Shown here piece after piece: positions 17,950 through 27,344 of a stretch of DNA of 52,937 nt. Numbering within the stretch: position 1 is the stretch's first letter; every line of letters begins with the position of its first letter. The notes beneath the pieces were generated by a model. It was not told the origin of the DNA and searched no databases. It worked only from the letters and a program-made list of their open reading frames with translations. The stretch is from Desulfobacteraceae bacterium UBA5616 (GTDB taxonomy: Bacteria; Desulfobacterota; Desulfobacteria; Desulfobacterales; UBA5616). The DNA lies in the NCBI GenBank assembly GCA_002423615.1, contig DIKO01000029.1, positions 1 to 52,937 on the forward strand, given 5' to 3'. Made by a program: the position numbers and the translations under genes.

Positions 17950-18615
17950 CTATGCTTTTGTGGCGGGGATGCTTTTGGTGATGCCTTTGGTAAAAATATC
18001 AAAGGCAATGTCCAAAGTGTTCTTCAAATAATCCTTTTCCTGGTTCAGGATGTTTTTACTGGCTTCCCACAGGATGACCCCTGAGAACAAGGACCAGAAA
18101 ATATCCGCAAGGGCAATGGGATGTCTGTCTATAAAAACGCCGCTTTTGATGCCGTCTTCAATGATTTTGGCAATGCCGCCGATGGATTTTCGGGACAATT
18201 CGTTGATTTCATCTAAAAATTCCGGGCTCAGGTTTTTTAAGGTCTCACTGGATTGAAGATGAAACAGGTTGATGATGGTCAAGGGATCGAAATTATACAC
18301 ATCAAACATGGCTTCCCGAAGGACCCTCATCTTGCCTTCCGGGTCAAGCGTTTTTTCGTCGTTGACATGCTGAACCCTGATGTTGAAGTATTGCAAAATC
18401 CGTAAGGATAAGGATGCGTATAATTCCTCTTTATTCTTGAAATAAAGATAAAGGGTGCCGGGACTCAGTTCAGCCTCGCTGGCGATATCTTCCATGGTCG
18501 CCTTGTTAAACCCCTTATCGGAAAACACCCGTTTTGCGGCTACAATAATTTGTTGTCTGCGTCGTTCTCTTTCCCGCTCTTTTCTTTCCTGAATTCCCAT
18601 CTTTTTATTATCCAT
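17950..18615 (-). CDS. TetR/AcrR family transcriptional regulator
   Basis: This 221-residue one-component regulator has an N-terminal helix-turn-helix (about residues 22-68: RQQIIVAAKRVFSDKGF, TMEDIASEAELSPGTLYLYFKNKEEL) typical of TetR proteins, and a variable C-terminal ligand domain with a hydrophobic segment around residues 165-185. A start at 18600 (residue 6) is an alternative; neither has a strong ribosome site. Its ligand is unknown. Neighbours on the same strand are a phosphotransferase upstream and, after a terminator, the metF3 operon, which shares a 12-nt promoter motif with it. Control of that operon is a possibility, not a finding. Confidence 0.9.
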   Translation of the reverse strand: MDNKKMGIQERKERERERRRQQIIVAAKRVFSDKGFNKATMEDIASEAELSPGTLYLYFKNKEELYASLSLRILQYFNIRVQHVNDEKTLDPEGKMRVLREAMFDVYNFDPLTIINLFHLQSSETLKNLSPEFLDEINELSRKSIGGIAKIIEDGIKSGVFIDRHPIALADIFWSLFSGVILWEASKNILNQEKDYLKNTLDIAFDIFTKGITKSIPATKA

Positions 18616-18640
18616 GAAGTAGATTTATTTTTATAATGCG

Positions 18641-18669
18641 CATATAATAAAAAATTAGGATTTAGTCAA
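18641..18669 (-). promoter_or_regulatory. Predicted sigma-70 promoter for tetR
   Basis: On the minus strand TTGACT (18669-18664) and TATATG (18646-18641) are separated by 17 nt, ending about 25 nt upstream of the first candidate start. The flanking GCTTGACTAAAT matches the metF3 promoter over 12 nt. Confidence 0.5.
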
Positions 18670-18830
18670 GCGCTATATAAGAATTTCAATCAGAATCAAT
18701 AAATATAATTATTAATTCTGAGATTTCAAGCCCCCTTGTACCCATGATTTTTGTTTTTTTGGCATATTTGCACGAATCCTCCATTTGATGAAGACCTGTC
18801 CACATGGAGCGGTCTTTGTAATTGTCCCGA

Positions 18831-19895
18831 TTAAAACCGGTCTGATGTATCCATACCGGCTTTTGCGGCCTGCATCAGAAAAATGATGGTATCTTTAAAT
18901 GCACCGAATCTGGCATCGTTGGTTATGCCATGGTAAAATCGGTAGTAAATCTGCTGGAGGATGACCCCCAACCGAAAGAGATTGAAACTGAAGTAAAACG
19001 GGAGGTGCTCGACCCGTCGCCCGGATAAATTTTCATAGTATTCGACCATTTCTTCCCTGCAGACAGCATCCCGGAGGATTGGCGGCAGGGCGGCAAAAGC
19101 CGTCGTACCCGGAACTTTCTTCTCAGGCCACGACAACAGCGTATAGGCCAGGTCGGCCATGGGGTCGCCGATGGTCGCCATTTCCCAGTCCAGTACGCCC
19201 ACGATCTCCGTTGGATCGTTTTCACCCACCAGCACATTGTCAAATTTAAAGTCGCCGTGAACAATTCCGGGGCGCGCGCACTCCGGCGGCAGATGACGGG
19301 CGAGCCAGGCCATAATGTCGCTGCAATCCGGAGCATCCGGTGTTTTTGATCCTTCATAACGGTTGCTCCAACCCTCCACCTGCCGTCGCATATAGCCCAG
19401 AGGCTTCCCGAAATCCTTAAGACCGATACCCTGATAATCGATCAGGTGAAGGGCGTATTGGGTTTTGATTAAATTTTTGCACATCTTTTCGGCCTGTTCA
19501 GGGGACAGGGCCATACCTTCCGGAATTTCTCCCCGGATCACAACGCCCTTCAATCTTTTCATGATAAAAAAAGGGCATCCGATGACCGAAGCATCCTCCG
19601 TATGCAAAATCGGCCTGGGCGCACAGGGAAAAACCCCCGAAAGTGCTGAAAGGATGCGATATTCCCGTCCCATATCATGGGCTGATGTCACTTTGGCGCC
19701 AAAGGGAGGTCGCCGCATGACCATTTCCCGGTTCCCGAAAGAAATGAGATATGTCAGATTTGAATGGCCTCCGGGATACTGTCTGATTTTCATATCCCCG
19801 GAAAGGCCGGGGATGTTGTCCTTTAAAAAGCGCTCCAGAGCCTTCGCCGGAAGGCCTTCTCCTTCCCGGATTTCTCCAGGCTTATCTATCTGCAT
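18831..19895 (-). CDS. Phosphotransferase of the APH/ACAD10-11 N-terminal family
   Basis: This 354-residue kinase-like protein resembles the aminoglycoside phosphotransferase-fold domain of ACAD10 and ACAD11. It shows the N-lobe PGGHSNLTY, MRRPP, the catalytic loop IVHGDFKFDNVLV (about residues 215-227), and the metal-binding VLDWEMATIGDPMADLAY. The hydroxyl substrate is unknown; in ACAD10/11 systems it is a hydroxyacyl-CoA. I start at ATG 19895, with GAAAGG 8 nt upstream, rather than the in-frame GTG 9 nt earlier. It is 28 nt downstream of the RNase gene on the same strand. Confidence 0.88.
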   Translation of the reverse strand: MQIDKPGEIREGEGLPAKALERFLKDNIPGLSGDMKIRQYPGGHSNLTYLISFGNREMVMRRPPFGAKVTSAHDMGREYRILSALSGVFPCAPRPILHTEDASVIGCPFFIMKRLKGVVIRGEIPEGMALSPEQAEKMCKNLIKTQYALHLIDYQGIGLKDFGKPLGYMRRQVEGWSNRYEGSKTPDAPDCSDIMAWLARHLPPECARPGIVHGDFKFDNVLVGENDPTEIVGVLDWEMATIGDPMADLAYTLLSWPEKKVPGTTAFAALPPILRDAVCREEMVEYYENLSGRRVEHLPFYFSFNLFRLGVILQQIYYRFYHGITNDARFGAFKDTIIFLMQAAKAGMDTSDRF

Positions 19896-19923
19896 CGCAA
19901 ACACCTTTCTTCACTGAGTATCG

Positions 19924-21906
19924 TCATCCCAGAAAAAGGGCCAAAAGATCCTTACGGGCATCCACATGCTGGATCTTGACATGAATGAGATCCTCGGGCT
20001 TCAGACTGAGGCCTCCGGACACGGGAAGATCGCATTCGATCATAACATCCGGCAACAGAATCCGATAGGCGTTTCTTTTCTTCTGCAGCACCATGGCTTC
20101 AAGGGATTCGCCGGTTTTCTTTTCCAGATATTTCAGAATCCAGTACCGGTTTCTCAGAAACTGGATTCTCGCCACATTTGACAGGGGGATTTCCAGAAGA
20201 CCGATGATATAATTGATCTCGTCTGCGTTATAGGGCTGTTCCAGTCCCATGATGGAACGGATCTGGCGCTGGGTAACCAGATCGCCGTATTTTCGAATGG
20301 GTGAAGTGGCGGTGACATAGGCATCCACTCCCAATCCCGAATGGCATTCGGGTTTGTTCCCGAGTTTAAACCGGCTTAGATGCCGGCGTTGCATGTAGTT
20401 TTGAAAAAGGGTACCCCCCTCCCCTTTGTACAGCCGTTCCTTGGGCCTTGGCTGGGACCTGAAAACAGCAGGCATATCATGTTCCGAGAGGAATCGGGCC
20501 ATCAACCAGTTACCCATGATCATGATTTCCGAAACCAGGAGTCTTCCGGGGTTTTCCCGGTCCACCCGGTTGACATGAATTTCTCCACCTTCATCGATCC
20601 ATAGATTGATTTCGGGCAGACAAATCTGAACCGCCTCGTTCATCAGGCGCCGGGAGCGGAATTCCCGGGCGATGGTGAACATCCCCCGGATATCCGGACA
20701 GGTATCGGCCATTTTATCCGCATCTTCGTAGGTTAACTGCCGTCTGACCCTGATATGACTGGGAACGATTTCATAGTCGATGATGTTGGCCATGGGCGAA
20801 AGCTTTACCAGGATGCTGATGGCCGGCCTCACCTGGTCCACCTTCAGGCTGCAAAGGTCCTCGGACAACACAGGGGGCAGCATGGGAATTTTCCGGTCCG
20901 GCATGTATATGGAGCTGCCCCGGACAAGAGCTTCCTCATCAATCGCATCATTTCTGGCAATAAAGTGCCCCACATCGATAATATGAATCCCCAACCGTGT
21001 ATAGTCCCCATGAAATTCAACGCTTAGGGCATCGTCAAAGTCCCTGGTCCCCAGGCCGTCGATGGTCATGACATCCAGACCGGTAAGGTCACGCCGCTCC
21101 GGGTCAGGGGAGATGGGGGCGCACCGGGAGATTCCATCCGTTTTTCGCAGGGTGTTTTCCGAAAAATCAATGGGGATTTCCATCCGGAAAAGATCCAGAT
21201 TTTCATTCTCATCAAAAACCCCGGCTTTGATCAGCAACCCCAGGAGGTTGTCCGGATGACCGACGCCCGCTTTGGCCAGGATTTCCCTGGCCAGGGGATG
21301 GGTTTTACTTTCCTTGTCGTACAGGCAGTAGGATTTCAAAATCTCCGAAATTTCCGGTTCCGGTTCAGCTGTTGCGCGTTCGTCTCCGGCTGCAATGCTT
21401 TTCAGCCACGCGGCGCCCTGGTCGATGATGCGGTTTTTTCTATCCGTCTCCAGGGCCTGGGCCGCCATCTGTTCCACCTGCTCCTCTGTAAAAGGAAAAA
21501 AACGGGTCTGGTCGAATTTGAAATACAACCTGTTCTGGAACAAGGCCCGGATCACCACGGCCTCATTATCGCCGTTTGAATTTTCGGCAAAGCACAGATC
21601 GGCCATATCCGAAGCGCTGATCCATTCCTGCTCGGAATGGAGGAGAGTCCATAATTCCCTGACATCGACCTTCTTTGCGGATTCATCCCGCTTCAGTGCC
21701 GTTTCTTTCAGGATTCTCACCTGTAGATCCCGCAATGTCTGAGGAGGGATGCGTTGCTTGCCGACATTCAGAATACGGTTTTGAGAAAGGCTCACCTCAC
21801 GGTTCAGCTCGTTCACCAGATGCAATTTCTGCTGCCTGACCTCCACCACCACCGCGCAGATGATTTTCTGGCGTTCAATATACTCTACAATTTGTCCGGG
21901 TTCCAT
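19924..21906 (-). CDS. RNase II/R family 3'-5' exoribonuclease
   Basis: This 660-residue protein degrades RNA from the 3' end. It carries the RNB catalytic core: LDVMTIDGLGTRDFDDALSVEF (the Asp cluster that binds Mg2+, about residues 280-300), HIIDVGHFIARND, GSSIYMPDRKIPMLPPVLSEDLCSL, and YVTATSPIRKYGDLVTQRQI. The N-terminal third is divergent from RNase R (no clear paired cold-shock domains), as is common in delta-proteobacterial forms. I chose ATG 21906; an in-frame TTG at 21942 would add 12 residues. It is divergent from the ABC exporter genes, and its start region overlaps their likely promoter area. Confidence 0.88.
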   Translation of the reverse strand: MEPGQIVEYIERQKIICAVVVEVRQQKLHLVNELNREVSLSQNRILNVGKQRIPPQTLRDLQVRILKETALKRDESAKKVDVRELWTLLHSEQEWISASDMADLCFAENSNGDNEAVVIRALFQNRLYFKFDQTRFFPFTEEQVEQMAAQALETDRKNRIIDQGAAWLKSIAAGDERATAEPEPEISEILKSYCLYDKESKTHPLAREILAKAGVGHPDNLLGLLIKAGVFDENENLDLFRMEIPIDFSENTLRKTDGISRCAPISPDPERRDLTGLDVMTIDGLGTRDFDDALSVEFHGDYTRLGIHIIDVGHFIARNDAIDEEALVRGSSIYMPDRKIPMLPPVLSEDLCSLKVDQVRPAISILVKLSPMANIIDYEIVPSHIRVRRQLTYEDADKMADTCPDIRGMFTIAREFRSRRLMNEAVQICLPEINLWIDEGGEIHVNRVDRENPGRLLVSEIMIMGNWLMARFLSEHDMPAVFRSQPRPKERLYKGEGGTLFQNYMQRRHLSRFKLGNKPECHSGLGVDAYVTATSPIRKYGDLVTQRQIRSIMGLEQPYNADEINYIIGLLEIPLSNVARIQFLRNRYWILKYLEKKTGESLEAMVLQKKRNAYRILLPDVMIECDLPVSGGLSLKPEDLIHVKIQHVDARKDLLALFLG

Positions 21907-21961
21907 GGGGGGCCTTATAACAACCCCCTTTTTGAAAGTCAATCTCGCCCCGGCGGACGGT

Positions 21962-21988
21962 TTGACCCGAAGCGGATTCTGGTATAAT
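21962..21988 (+). promoter_or_regulatory. Predicted sigma-70 promoter for ABC exporter genes
   Basis: TTGACC at 21962-21967 and a perfect TATAAT at 21983-21988 are separated by 15 nt. Transcription would start near 21995, leaving a leader of about 57 nt to the ATG at 22052. Confidence 0.55.
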
Positions 21989-22051
21989 ACAAATCAGGGT
22001 GATCATTGACCGGTGCCCCATCTCACGATCACGGGAGAAACCGAAACAGCC

Positions 22052-23797
22052 ATGAGCTCCATCGCACTGCTGAAGCCTTATTTCAAAAAGAACCTTTCCC
22101 CCATCTGGGCAGGCGTTATCACTCTTGTTTTACTGGATATCCTGACGCTGATCATCCCGCGTATCACCAAAAAAGCCATTGACGGACTAACGGCTTTGGA
22201 AATCGACCTGATGGGGCTTTTTTCCTATGCCGGCGCCATCATCGGACTGGCCCTCATCATCACCGGCCTCCGTTATGTTTCCCGAAGATCTCTGTTCGGC
22301 GTTTCCCGGATACTTGAAGAAGGCCTGAGAAATGAGCTTTTTGACCATATTCAAACCCTTTCGGCGTCTTATTTCGATCAGGCCAAAACCGGTGATCTCA
22401 TGGCCCATGCCACCAACGACATTCAGAATATCCGAATGGCGGCCGGCATGGGCATGGTGGCCCTCACCGACGCGGTGTTTCTGGGATTTTCTGCCATCGG
22501 GTTTATGGCCTATATCAACATGGAATTAACCGCCATGGTATTTGTTCCCATGCCCCTGGTCATTCTGGGATCCCGGATCTTCGGGAAAAAAATGCACCGA
22601 CGCTATCAACAGGTTCAGGCATCCTTTTCCGATCTCACCAAAACCGTAAGAGAACGATTCGCCGGTATCCGGGTTATCAAATCCTTTAACCGGGAAAATG
22701 ATGAAATCGAGGTCATATCATCCATTTCCCGCCGCTACATCGACAAAAATATGGAACTCGTCAGGATCACGGGATCTTTTTTTCCCATGATGCTCTTTTT
22801 TTCCAATCTCAGCCTGGCCGTTATCCTCTATTTCGGAGGGCGGCAAACCATTCTGACCGTTATTACCCCGGGGGATTTCGTAGCCTTTATCAGTTACCTC
22901 GGGCTTTTGACCTGGCCCATGATGGCCCTTGGCTGGGTGACCAATTTAATCCAGCGGGGAAAAGCGTCTCTGGACCGGATCGACGCCATCCTCATCACGA
23001 TTCCGGATATCCGGGACCCCCACAAACCTTCGGCGCTGATAAACAAAGGAAGTGGAATCCGGTTTGAAAACGTTTCCTTCACGTATCAGGGCAGGGAAAC
23101 CCCCGCATTGGACAACATCAGTTTTACCCTGTCACCGGGCCGGACCCTTGGCATCGTGGGGCCCCAGGGATCGGGGAAAACCACCTTATTAAGCCTCATC
23201 CCCAGGATCTACGACGTCAAATCCGGGCGTATCCTTCTGGACGGTACGGATATCCGCGATATCCGCATCGAGGATCTTCGCTCCCGCATTTCCTACATGC
23301 CCCAGGAGCCCATCCTGTTTGCCGGGACCATCGGGGACAACATGGATTTCGGCACCGGAGAAACCAATTCCCGAAAACGGATTGAGGCCGCTCGAGCAGC
23401 ATCGCTTTACAATACGGTCAGGTCATTTCCAATGGGATTTGACACGGTTGTGGGTGAGCGGGGAGTTATTCTTTCCGGAGGGCAGAAGCAGCGGGTCGCC
23501 ATGGCGCGGACGCTTCTCCACAATACCGCCGTGATGATCCTCGATGATCCCATCAGCCAGGTGGACAGGGAAACCGGAGACCGCATCATCCGGTCCCTCC
23601 GGAGCATGAGAACCGGGAAAACCCTGATGATCGTTTCCCACCGGATCTCCGCCGTGGAATTCGCCGACGACATCATGGTGCTGGACAACGGCCGTATCGC
23701 CGCCATGGGTTCCCATGAAGCCCTGCTCAGGGGAAATCCTTATTACCGAAGAACTTATTCCCTGCAGAAAATGGAACGGGATCTCAATGCACAGTGA
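22052..23797 (+). CDS. ABC exporter half-transporter, degenerate-site subunit
   Basis: This 581-residue half-transporter has a six-helix exporter membrane domain (about residues 1-310) and an NBD with Walker A GPQGSGKTT, signature LSGGQKQRVAMAR and Walker B AVMILDDPISQVD. The residue after the Walker B Asp is Asp, not the catalytic Glu, as in the non-canonical partner of heterodimeric exporters such as TM287/288 and BmrCD (known for those families). The next gene encodes the partner and overlaps by 11 nt. I start at ATG 22052; GTG 22013 is a possible longer start with AGGGTG upstream. The substrate is unknown; multidrug or lipid export is typical. Confidence 0.9.
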   Translation: MSSIALLKPYFKKNLSPIWAGVITLVLLDILTLIIPRITKKAIDGLTALEIDLMGLFSYAGAIIGLALIITGLRYVSRRSLFGVSRILEEGLRNELFDHIQTLSASYFDQAKTGDLMAHATNDIQNIRMAAGMGMVALTDAVFLGFSAIGFMAYINMELTAMVFVPMPLVILGSRIFGKKMHRRYQQVQASFSDLTKTVRERFAGIRVIKSFNRENDEIEVISSISRRYIDKNMELVRITGSFFPMMLFFSNLSLAVILYFGGRQTILTVITPGDFVAFISYLGLLTWPMMALGWVTNLIQRGKASLDRIDAILITIPDIRDPHKPSALINKGSGIRFENVSFTYQGRETPALDNISFTLSPGRTLGIVGPQGSGKTTLLSLIPRIYDVKSGRILLDGTDIRDIRIEDLRSRISYMPQEPILFAGTIGDNMDFGTGETNSRKRIEAARAASLYNTVRSFPMGFDTVVGERGVILSGGQKQRVAMARTLLHNTAVMILDDPISQVDRETGDRIIRSLRSMRTGKTLMIVSHRISAVEFADDIMVLDNGRIAAMGSHEALLRGNPYYRRTYSLQKMERDLNAQ

Positions 23798-25811
23798 ATA
23801 CGGATACGTCGAGGAAGCCAAACTCGGCAACCCCTATGATCTTGCTCAGTTAAGGCGCCTCTTTCCCTTTGTCTGGCGTTATAAACGGCTTTTTTTCTAC
23901 GCCATCGGCCTGGTCACATTGATTACCCTGGTGGATCTCTCCCTGCCCTATATGACAAAAATAGCCATTGACCGGCACATTGTGCCCGAAAGACACCTTC
24001 GCCGGACGGATTTAGAATCCGGCGTGGAAAAGCCGGGCACACTCCGTCTGATCCGAGTCCCCATGGAAAATCCCGAGATCGAAAGGATCATCCTGTCCCA
24101 TCCGGAACTGTTTAAAACCACCGGTCCGGATGCCGAGATTGCCTATGGTGATTATGCCCGCCTGACCCGGGATGAGATGACCGTGATTCGTCAAAAAGAC
24201 CTCTCAGGCCTGTTGGTGATTTCCACCATTTTTCTTGCTGTCGTGATCATGGATTTCCTGTTGAATTTTTCGCAGCTCATGATCATGGAATACACAGGTC
24301 AGAAAATCATGCATGATCTCAGAATTAAATTATACACCCATATTCAGGGGCTTTCCATTTCGTTTTTTTCAAACACCCCCACGGGACGGCTGGTCACCCG
24401 TGTCACCAACGACGTTCAGAACATGCACGACCTGTTCACATCGATTGTCACTTTTCTTTTCAAAGATCTCTTCCTGCTTCTGGGAATTTCGGTGGTGCTC
24501 CTGGCCGTCAACTGGAAACTGGCCCTGGTTTGCTTTACCGTACTCCCCTTTGTGGTCTGGACATCGTTGAATTTTTCCCGTCTGGCCAGGGATGCTTTCA
24601 GAATGTTGAGGGTCAAAATTGCTGAAATCAACACCCTGTTTTCAGAATCCATAACCGGCATCAAAATCATTCAGCTGTTTCTGCAGGAAGACCGGAATTA
24701 CAAAAAATTCAAGAAGCTCAACCACCAATATTATATGGCGGGGATGAAGCAGGTTAATGTTTTCGCCATTTTCATGCCGGTTATCGAACTTCTGGGCATG
24801 ACGGCTCTGGCCATGGTGATCATCTTCGGAGGAAGCCGGGTTCTCCAGGGAAAGATCAGCCTGGGGGAGATTGTGGCGTTCATTACCTATATGAAGATGT
24901 TTTTCAGGCCGATTCGTGATATCGCGGAAAAATACAATATCATGCAAAACGCCATGGCCTCGTCGGAGAGAATTTTTCTCCTCCTGGACATCCGGGATAA
25001 AGACGGAATAACAGACGTTTACGGAGAAAAGGGGAAAATCGATAATTTTCCCGGCAAAATAAAAGAGGTTTCCTTTGAGCGGGTCTCCTTTGAATACCTC
25101 CCCAGGGAACCGGTTCTCAAGGATGTTTCGTTTGCGATCAAAGCCGGCGAATCCATCGCCGTGGTGGGGCCGACCGGCTCGGGAAAAACAACCCTGGTTC
25201 ATCTTCTACTGCGGTTTTACCATCCCACAGGGGGAGCCATCAGGATCAACGGGATCGATACGAAAGACCTAAACCTTTCTGCATTAAGGTCCAGGATCGG
25301 TCTGGTGATGCAGGACCCCTTTCTGTTTTCCGCCACCATTGAAAAAAATATTCGCTACGGAAATTCACACCTTCAACCATCCGATCTGGACCGCATTCTT
25401 TCCGCATCCTATCTGAGAGACCTCATCGCGGATCTGCCCCTGGGCATGGAAACGGTTTTGACCGAGGGCGGGAATTCGCTTTCCAGCGGCGAACGGCAAT
25501 TGATATCCATTGCCAGGGCTTTTGCCCGGAATCCCGAACTGATCATTTTTGACGAAGCCACTTCCTATGTAGATTCGGAAACCGAGATCATAATCCATGA
25601 AGCCATGACCCGGCTCATGGCCGGGCGGACCTCGATCACCATAGCCCACCGGCTTTCAACAGCCAAAAAAGCACGCCGGATTCTGGTGCTCAACCAGGGA
25701 CGCATCGTGGAAACAGGGTCCCATGACCAATTGATGAACCGGAAAGGGTTTTATTTCAAGCTTCACCAGATGGAGGACCTTAAGGCGATGGACAAGGGCC
25801 TGAACCTTTGA
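23787..25811 (+). CDS. ABC exporter half-transporter, canonical-site subunit
   Basis: This 674-residue partner has a membrane domain with an extra extracytoplasmic stretch of about 70 residues between helices 1 and 2 (about residues 55-130, rich in Arg, Glu and Pro). The NBD has Walker A GPTGSGKTT, a variant signature LSSGERQLISIARA, Walker B LIIFDEATSYVD with the catalytic Glu, and the switch His in IAHRLST. Together with the preceding subunit it forms an asymmetric heterodimer. ATG 23787 overlaps the upstream stop and follows GGAACGGGATCTCA. The 3' end overlaps the convergent AAA gene by 32 nt. Confidence 0.92.
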   Translation: MHSEYGYVEEAKLGNPYDLAQLRRLFPFVWRYKRLFFYAIGLVTLITLVDLSLPYMTKIAIDRHIVPERHLRRTDLESGVEKPGTLRLIRVPMENPEIERIILSHPELFKTTGPDAEIAYGDYARLTRDEMTVIRQKDLSGLLVISTIFLAVVIMDFLLNFSQLMIMEYTGQKIMHDLRIKLYTHIQGLSISFFSNTPTGRLVTRVTNDVQNMHDLFTSIVTFLFKDLFLLLGISVVLLAVNWKLALVCFTVLPFVVWTSLNFSRLARDAFRMLRVKIAEINTLFSESITGIKIIQLFLQEDRNYKKFKKLNHQYYMAGMKQVNVFAIFMPVIELLGMTALAMVIIFGGSRVLQGKISLGEIVAFITYMKMFFRPIRDIAEKYNIMQNAMASSERIFLLLDIRDKDGITDVYGEKGKIDNFPGKIKEVSFERVSFEYLPREPVLKDVSFAIKAGESIAVVGPTGSGKTTLVHLLLRFYHPTGGAIRINGIDTKDLNLSALRSRIGLVMQDPFLFSATIEKNIRYGNSHLQPSDLDRILSASYLRDLIADLPLGMETVLTEGGNSLSSGERQLISIARAFARNPELIIFDEATSYVDSETEIIIHEAMTRLMAGRTSITIAHRLSTAKKARRILVLNQGRIVETGSHDQLMNRKGFYFKLHQMEDLKAMDKGLNL

Positions 25812-26496
25812 TGAATTTCCGGTAAATCCGGTAACAATCGGTTTTTTTATAGGGAACCGGTTCCAGGGTCGACCGGTCAAAGCTGTAAATGACCGCCTCC
25901 GGGCAGGACAGGAGAATGGGCGAATGCGTGGCGATGATGAACTGGGCATGGCCGGCCTTTCCCATGGCCTTTAAAATCTCCATCAATTCCAATTGGGTTT
26001 TGGGAGAAAGCGCCGTTTCCGGCTCGTCGAGAAGGTAAATGCCCTTGATTCTGAACCGGGATGTAAAAAAGGACATCAGGGACTGGCCATGGGACTGTTT
26101 CATCAGGGAACGACCCCCGAAATAATTCAGGATGCCCGGGTCTGAAGTGGCCCATTCGTCCAGGATTTCGGCGAAATTCCGGAACACCCGGGATGAAAAA
26201 TAAGATCCCGGAACACTCCCGTTCGTCCACCGCATGGATATCACTTTGTAAAAATCCCTTTCATAAGGACTTTTGTTAAACCTTGCCCTTTCCATGCCCT
26301 GCCAGGAATAGATCCGGCATTTGTCGGCTATGGCCTCGAGAAGAGTCGATTTTCCCGTGCCGTTTTCACCGTTGAAAAACGTCACCGGTGAACTCAGGGA
26401 CAGGTCCGCGCCCTGTTGAAAAATGGCGAGGTTGAACGGATAATGATGGGTAACGGGAAATTTTTCCGGATGTATGGCAACATGTGACAGATGCAT
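25780..26496 (-). CDS. AAA family ATPase (RecF/OLD-like, ABC-type fold)
   Basis: This 238-residue stand-alone ATPase has Walker A FNGENGTGKSTLLEAI (about residues 44-59), a signature-like region around FGGRSLMKQSHGQS, Walker B GIYLLDEPETALSP and the His motif IATHSPIL. It fits the small AAA_21/YbjD-like group predicted to sense or bind nucleic acid or act in toxin-antitoxin or stress roles, but no partner is adjacent. The ATG at 26496 follows AAGGATTCCC. A longer frame to 26571 would run into the trmL coding region. The stop lies inside the end of the convergent ABC gene. Confidence 0.85.
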   Translation of the reverse strand: MHLSHVAIHPEKFPVTHHYPFNLAIFQQGADLSLSSPVTFFNGENGTGKSTLLEAIADKCRIYSWQGMERARFNKSPYERDFYKVISMRWTNGSVPGSYFSSRVFRNFAEILDEWATSDPGILNYFGGRSLMKQSHGQSLMSFFTSRFRIKGIYLLDEPETALSPKTQLELMEILKAMGKAGHAQFIIATHSPILLSCPEAVIYSFDRSTLEPVPYKKTDCYRIYRKFIKGSGPCPSP

Positions 26497-26504
26497 GGGA
26501 ATCC

Positions 26505-26987
26505 TTATATGAATAAATGGCGGAGGCTTTCGTAAAGGGCAATGCCCACGGCGGTCGAAAGGTTTAAACACCGAATCTCATCGGAGATGGGGATATAAAA
26601 GGACATTTCCCGATACTCTGAAACTAGGGATTCGGGAAGCCCCCGGGTTTCCGATCCAAAAATCAAAAACAGTCTTTCAGGCCCGGGCATGGTCCAGAAG
26701 GGGTGTTTGCCGTTTTTGGAAAACAGGGCCATTTCCTCTTTCCGGGGCGACATTTCCGAAAGGAACCGGTCAACGTCATCCCAGATCCGAAGACTGACCT
26801 TTTCCCAGTAGTCCAGGCCCGCCCGCCTGACCTGTCGGCTGTCCAGGGAAAAGCCCAGAGGTTTGATCAGATGAAGATGGGCATGGGCCCCAAGGCAGGT
26901 CCGCCCGATGTTCCCGGTATTCCAGTGAACTTCGGGGGCCACCAGCACGACATGCCGTTCCGCACCATTGGATAATAAATTCGCCAT
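26505..26987 (-). CDS. trmL: tRNA (cytidine(34)-2'-O)-methyltransferase
   Basis: This 160-residue SPOUT-class methyltransferase modifies the wobble nucleotide of tRNA-Leu using S-adenosylmethionine. It carries VVLVAPEVHWNTGNIGRTC near the N terminus, HLIKPLGF, and the knotted SAM-binding C terminus (LFLIFGSETRGLPESL, IPISDEIRCLNLSTAVGIALYE). The length is normal for TrmL. The ATG is 3 nt past the stop of a short pyruvate-kinase-C-like fragment and has little ribosome site of its own, so it may be translated by coupling. An 8-nt gap separates it from the AAA gene. Confidence 0.92.
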   Translation of the reverse strand: MANLLSNGAERHVVLVAPEVHWNTGNIGRTCLGAHAHLHLIKPLGFSLDSRQVRRAGLDYWEKVSLRIWDDVDRFLSEMSPRKEEMALFSKNGKHPFWTMPGPERLFLIFGSETRGLPESLVSEYREMSFYIPISDEIRCLNLSTAVGIALYESLRHLFI

Positions 26988-26990
26988 TCG

Positions 26991-27161
26991 TCAGATCATC
27001 ACCCGGATGTGAAACCCCGTTAAAATCGCCAGAGCCTTGTAGGCGGTGTCGCCGGTGGTGCTGGCCAGGACCGCTTCGGTAAGGCCAAGGGTCTTTCCGC
27101 GGTCATATGCCGCTTTCAGGGCTGGTTCGGTGTTCATTTGTCCAGGCTCGTCAAAATACAT
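26991..27161 (-). pseudogene. Truncated pyruvate-kinase C-terminal-like gene
   Basis: A 56-residue frame starts at ATG 27161 behind a strong AGGAGG. It reads MYFDEPGQMNTEPALKAA, then GLTEAVLASTTGDTAYKAL, then TGFHIRVMI and stop. This resembles the start of stand-alone pyruvate-kinase alpha/beta (C-terminal) domain proteins, in which the TTGDTA motif is typical and which usually run to about 180 residues. Here everything after the first third is missing and trmL follows after 3 nt, which suggests a deletion. It may still be translated and serve to couple trmL. The family call is from memory of the motif. Confidence 0.6.
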
Positions 27162-27218
27162 GGCATCCTCCTGATATCACATCAGATTTGTCAAATTTTC
27201 CTCTTTTCGGATATCCCC

Positions 27219-27248
27219 TTGATAACAAATGGAATTTTATTGTATAAA
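27219..27248 (+). promoter_or_regulatory. Predicted sigma-70 promoter for amidohydrolase
   Basis: TTGATA (27219-27224) and TATAAA (27243-27248) are 18 nt apart, about 95 nt upstream of the GTG start at 27345. Confidence 0.4.
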
Positions 27249-27344
27249 AAACGCCCCAGAGTCAATACCGTGTTGGAGCCAAAAAGGCAATGCCGTCATT
27301 GCACAACCTGGGAAATCAGCGTACGGAAAAAGGGAGGTTACCTT

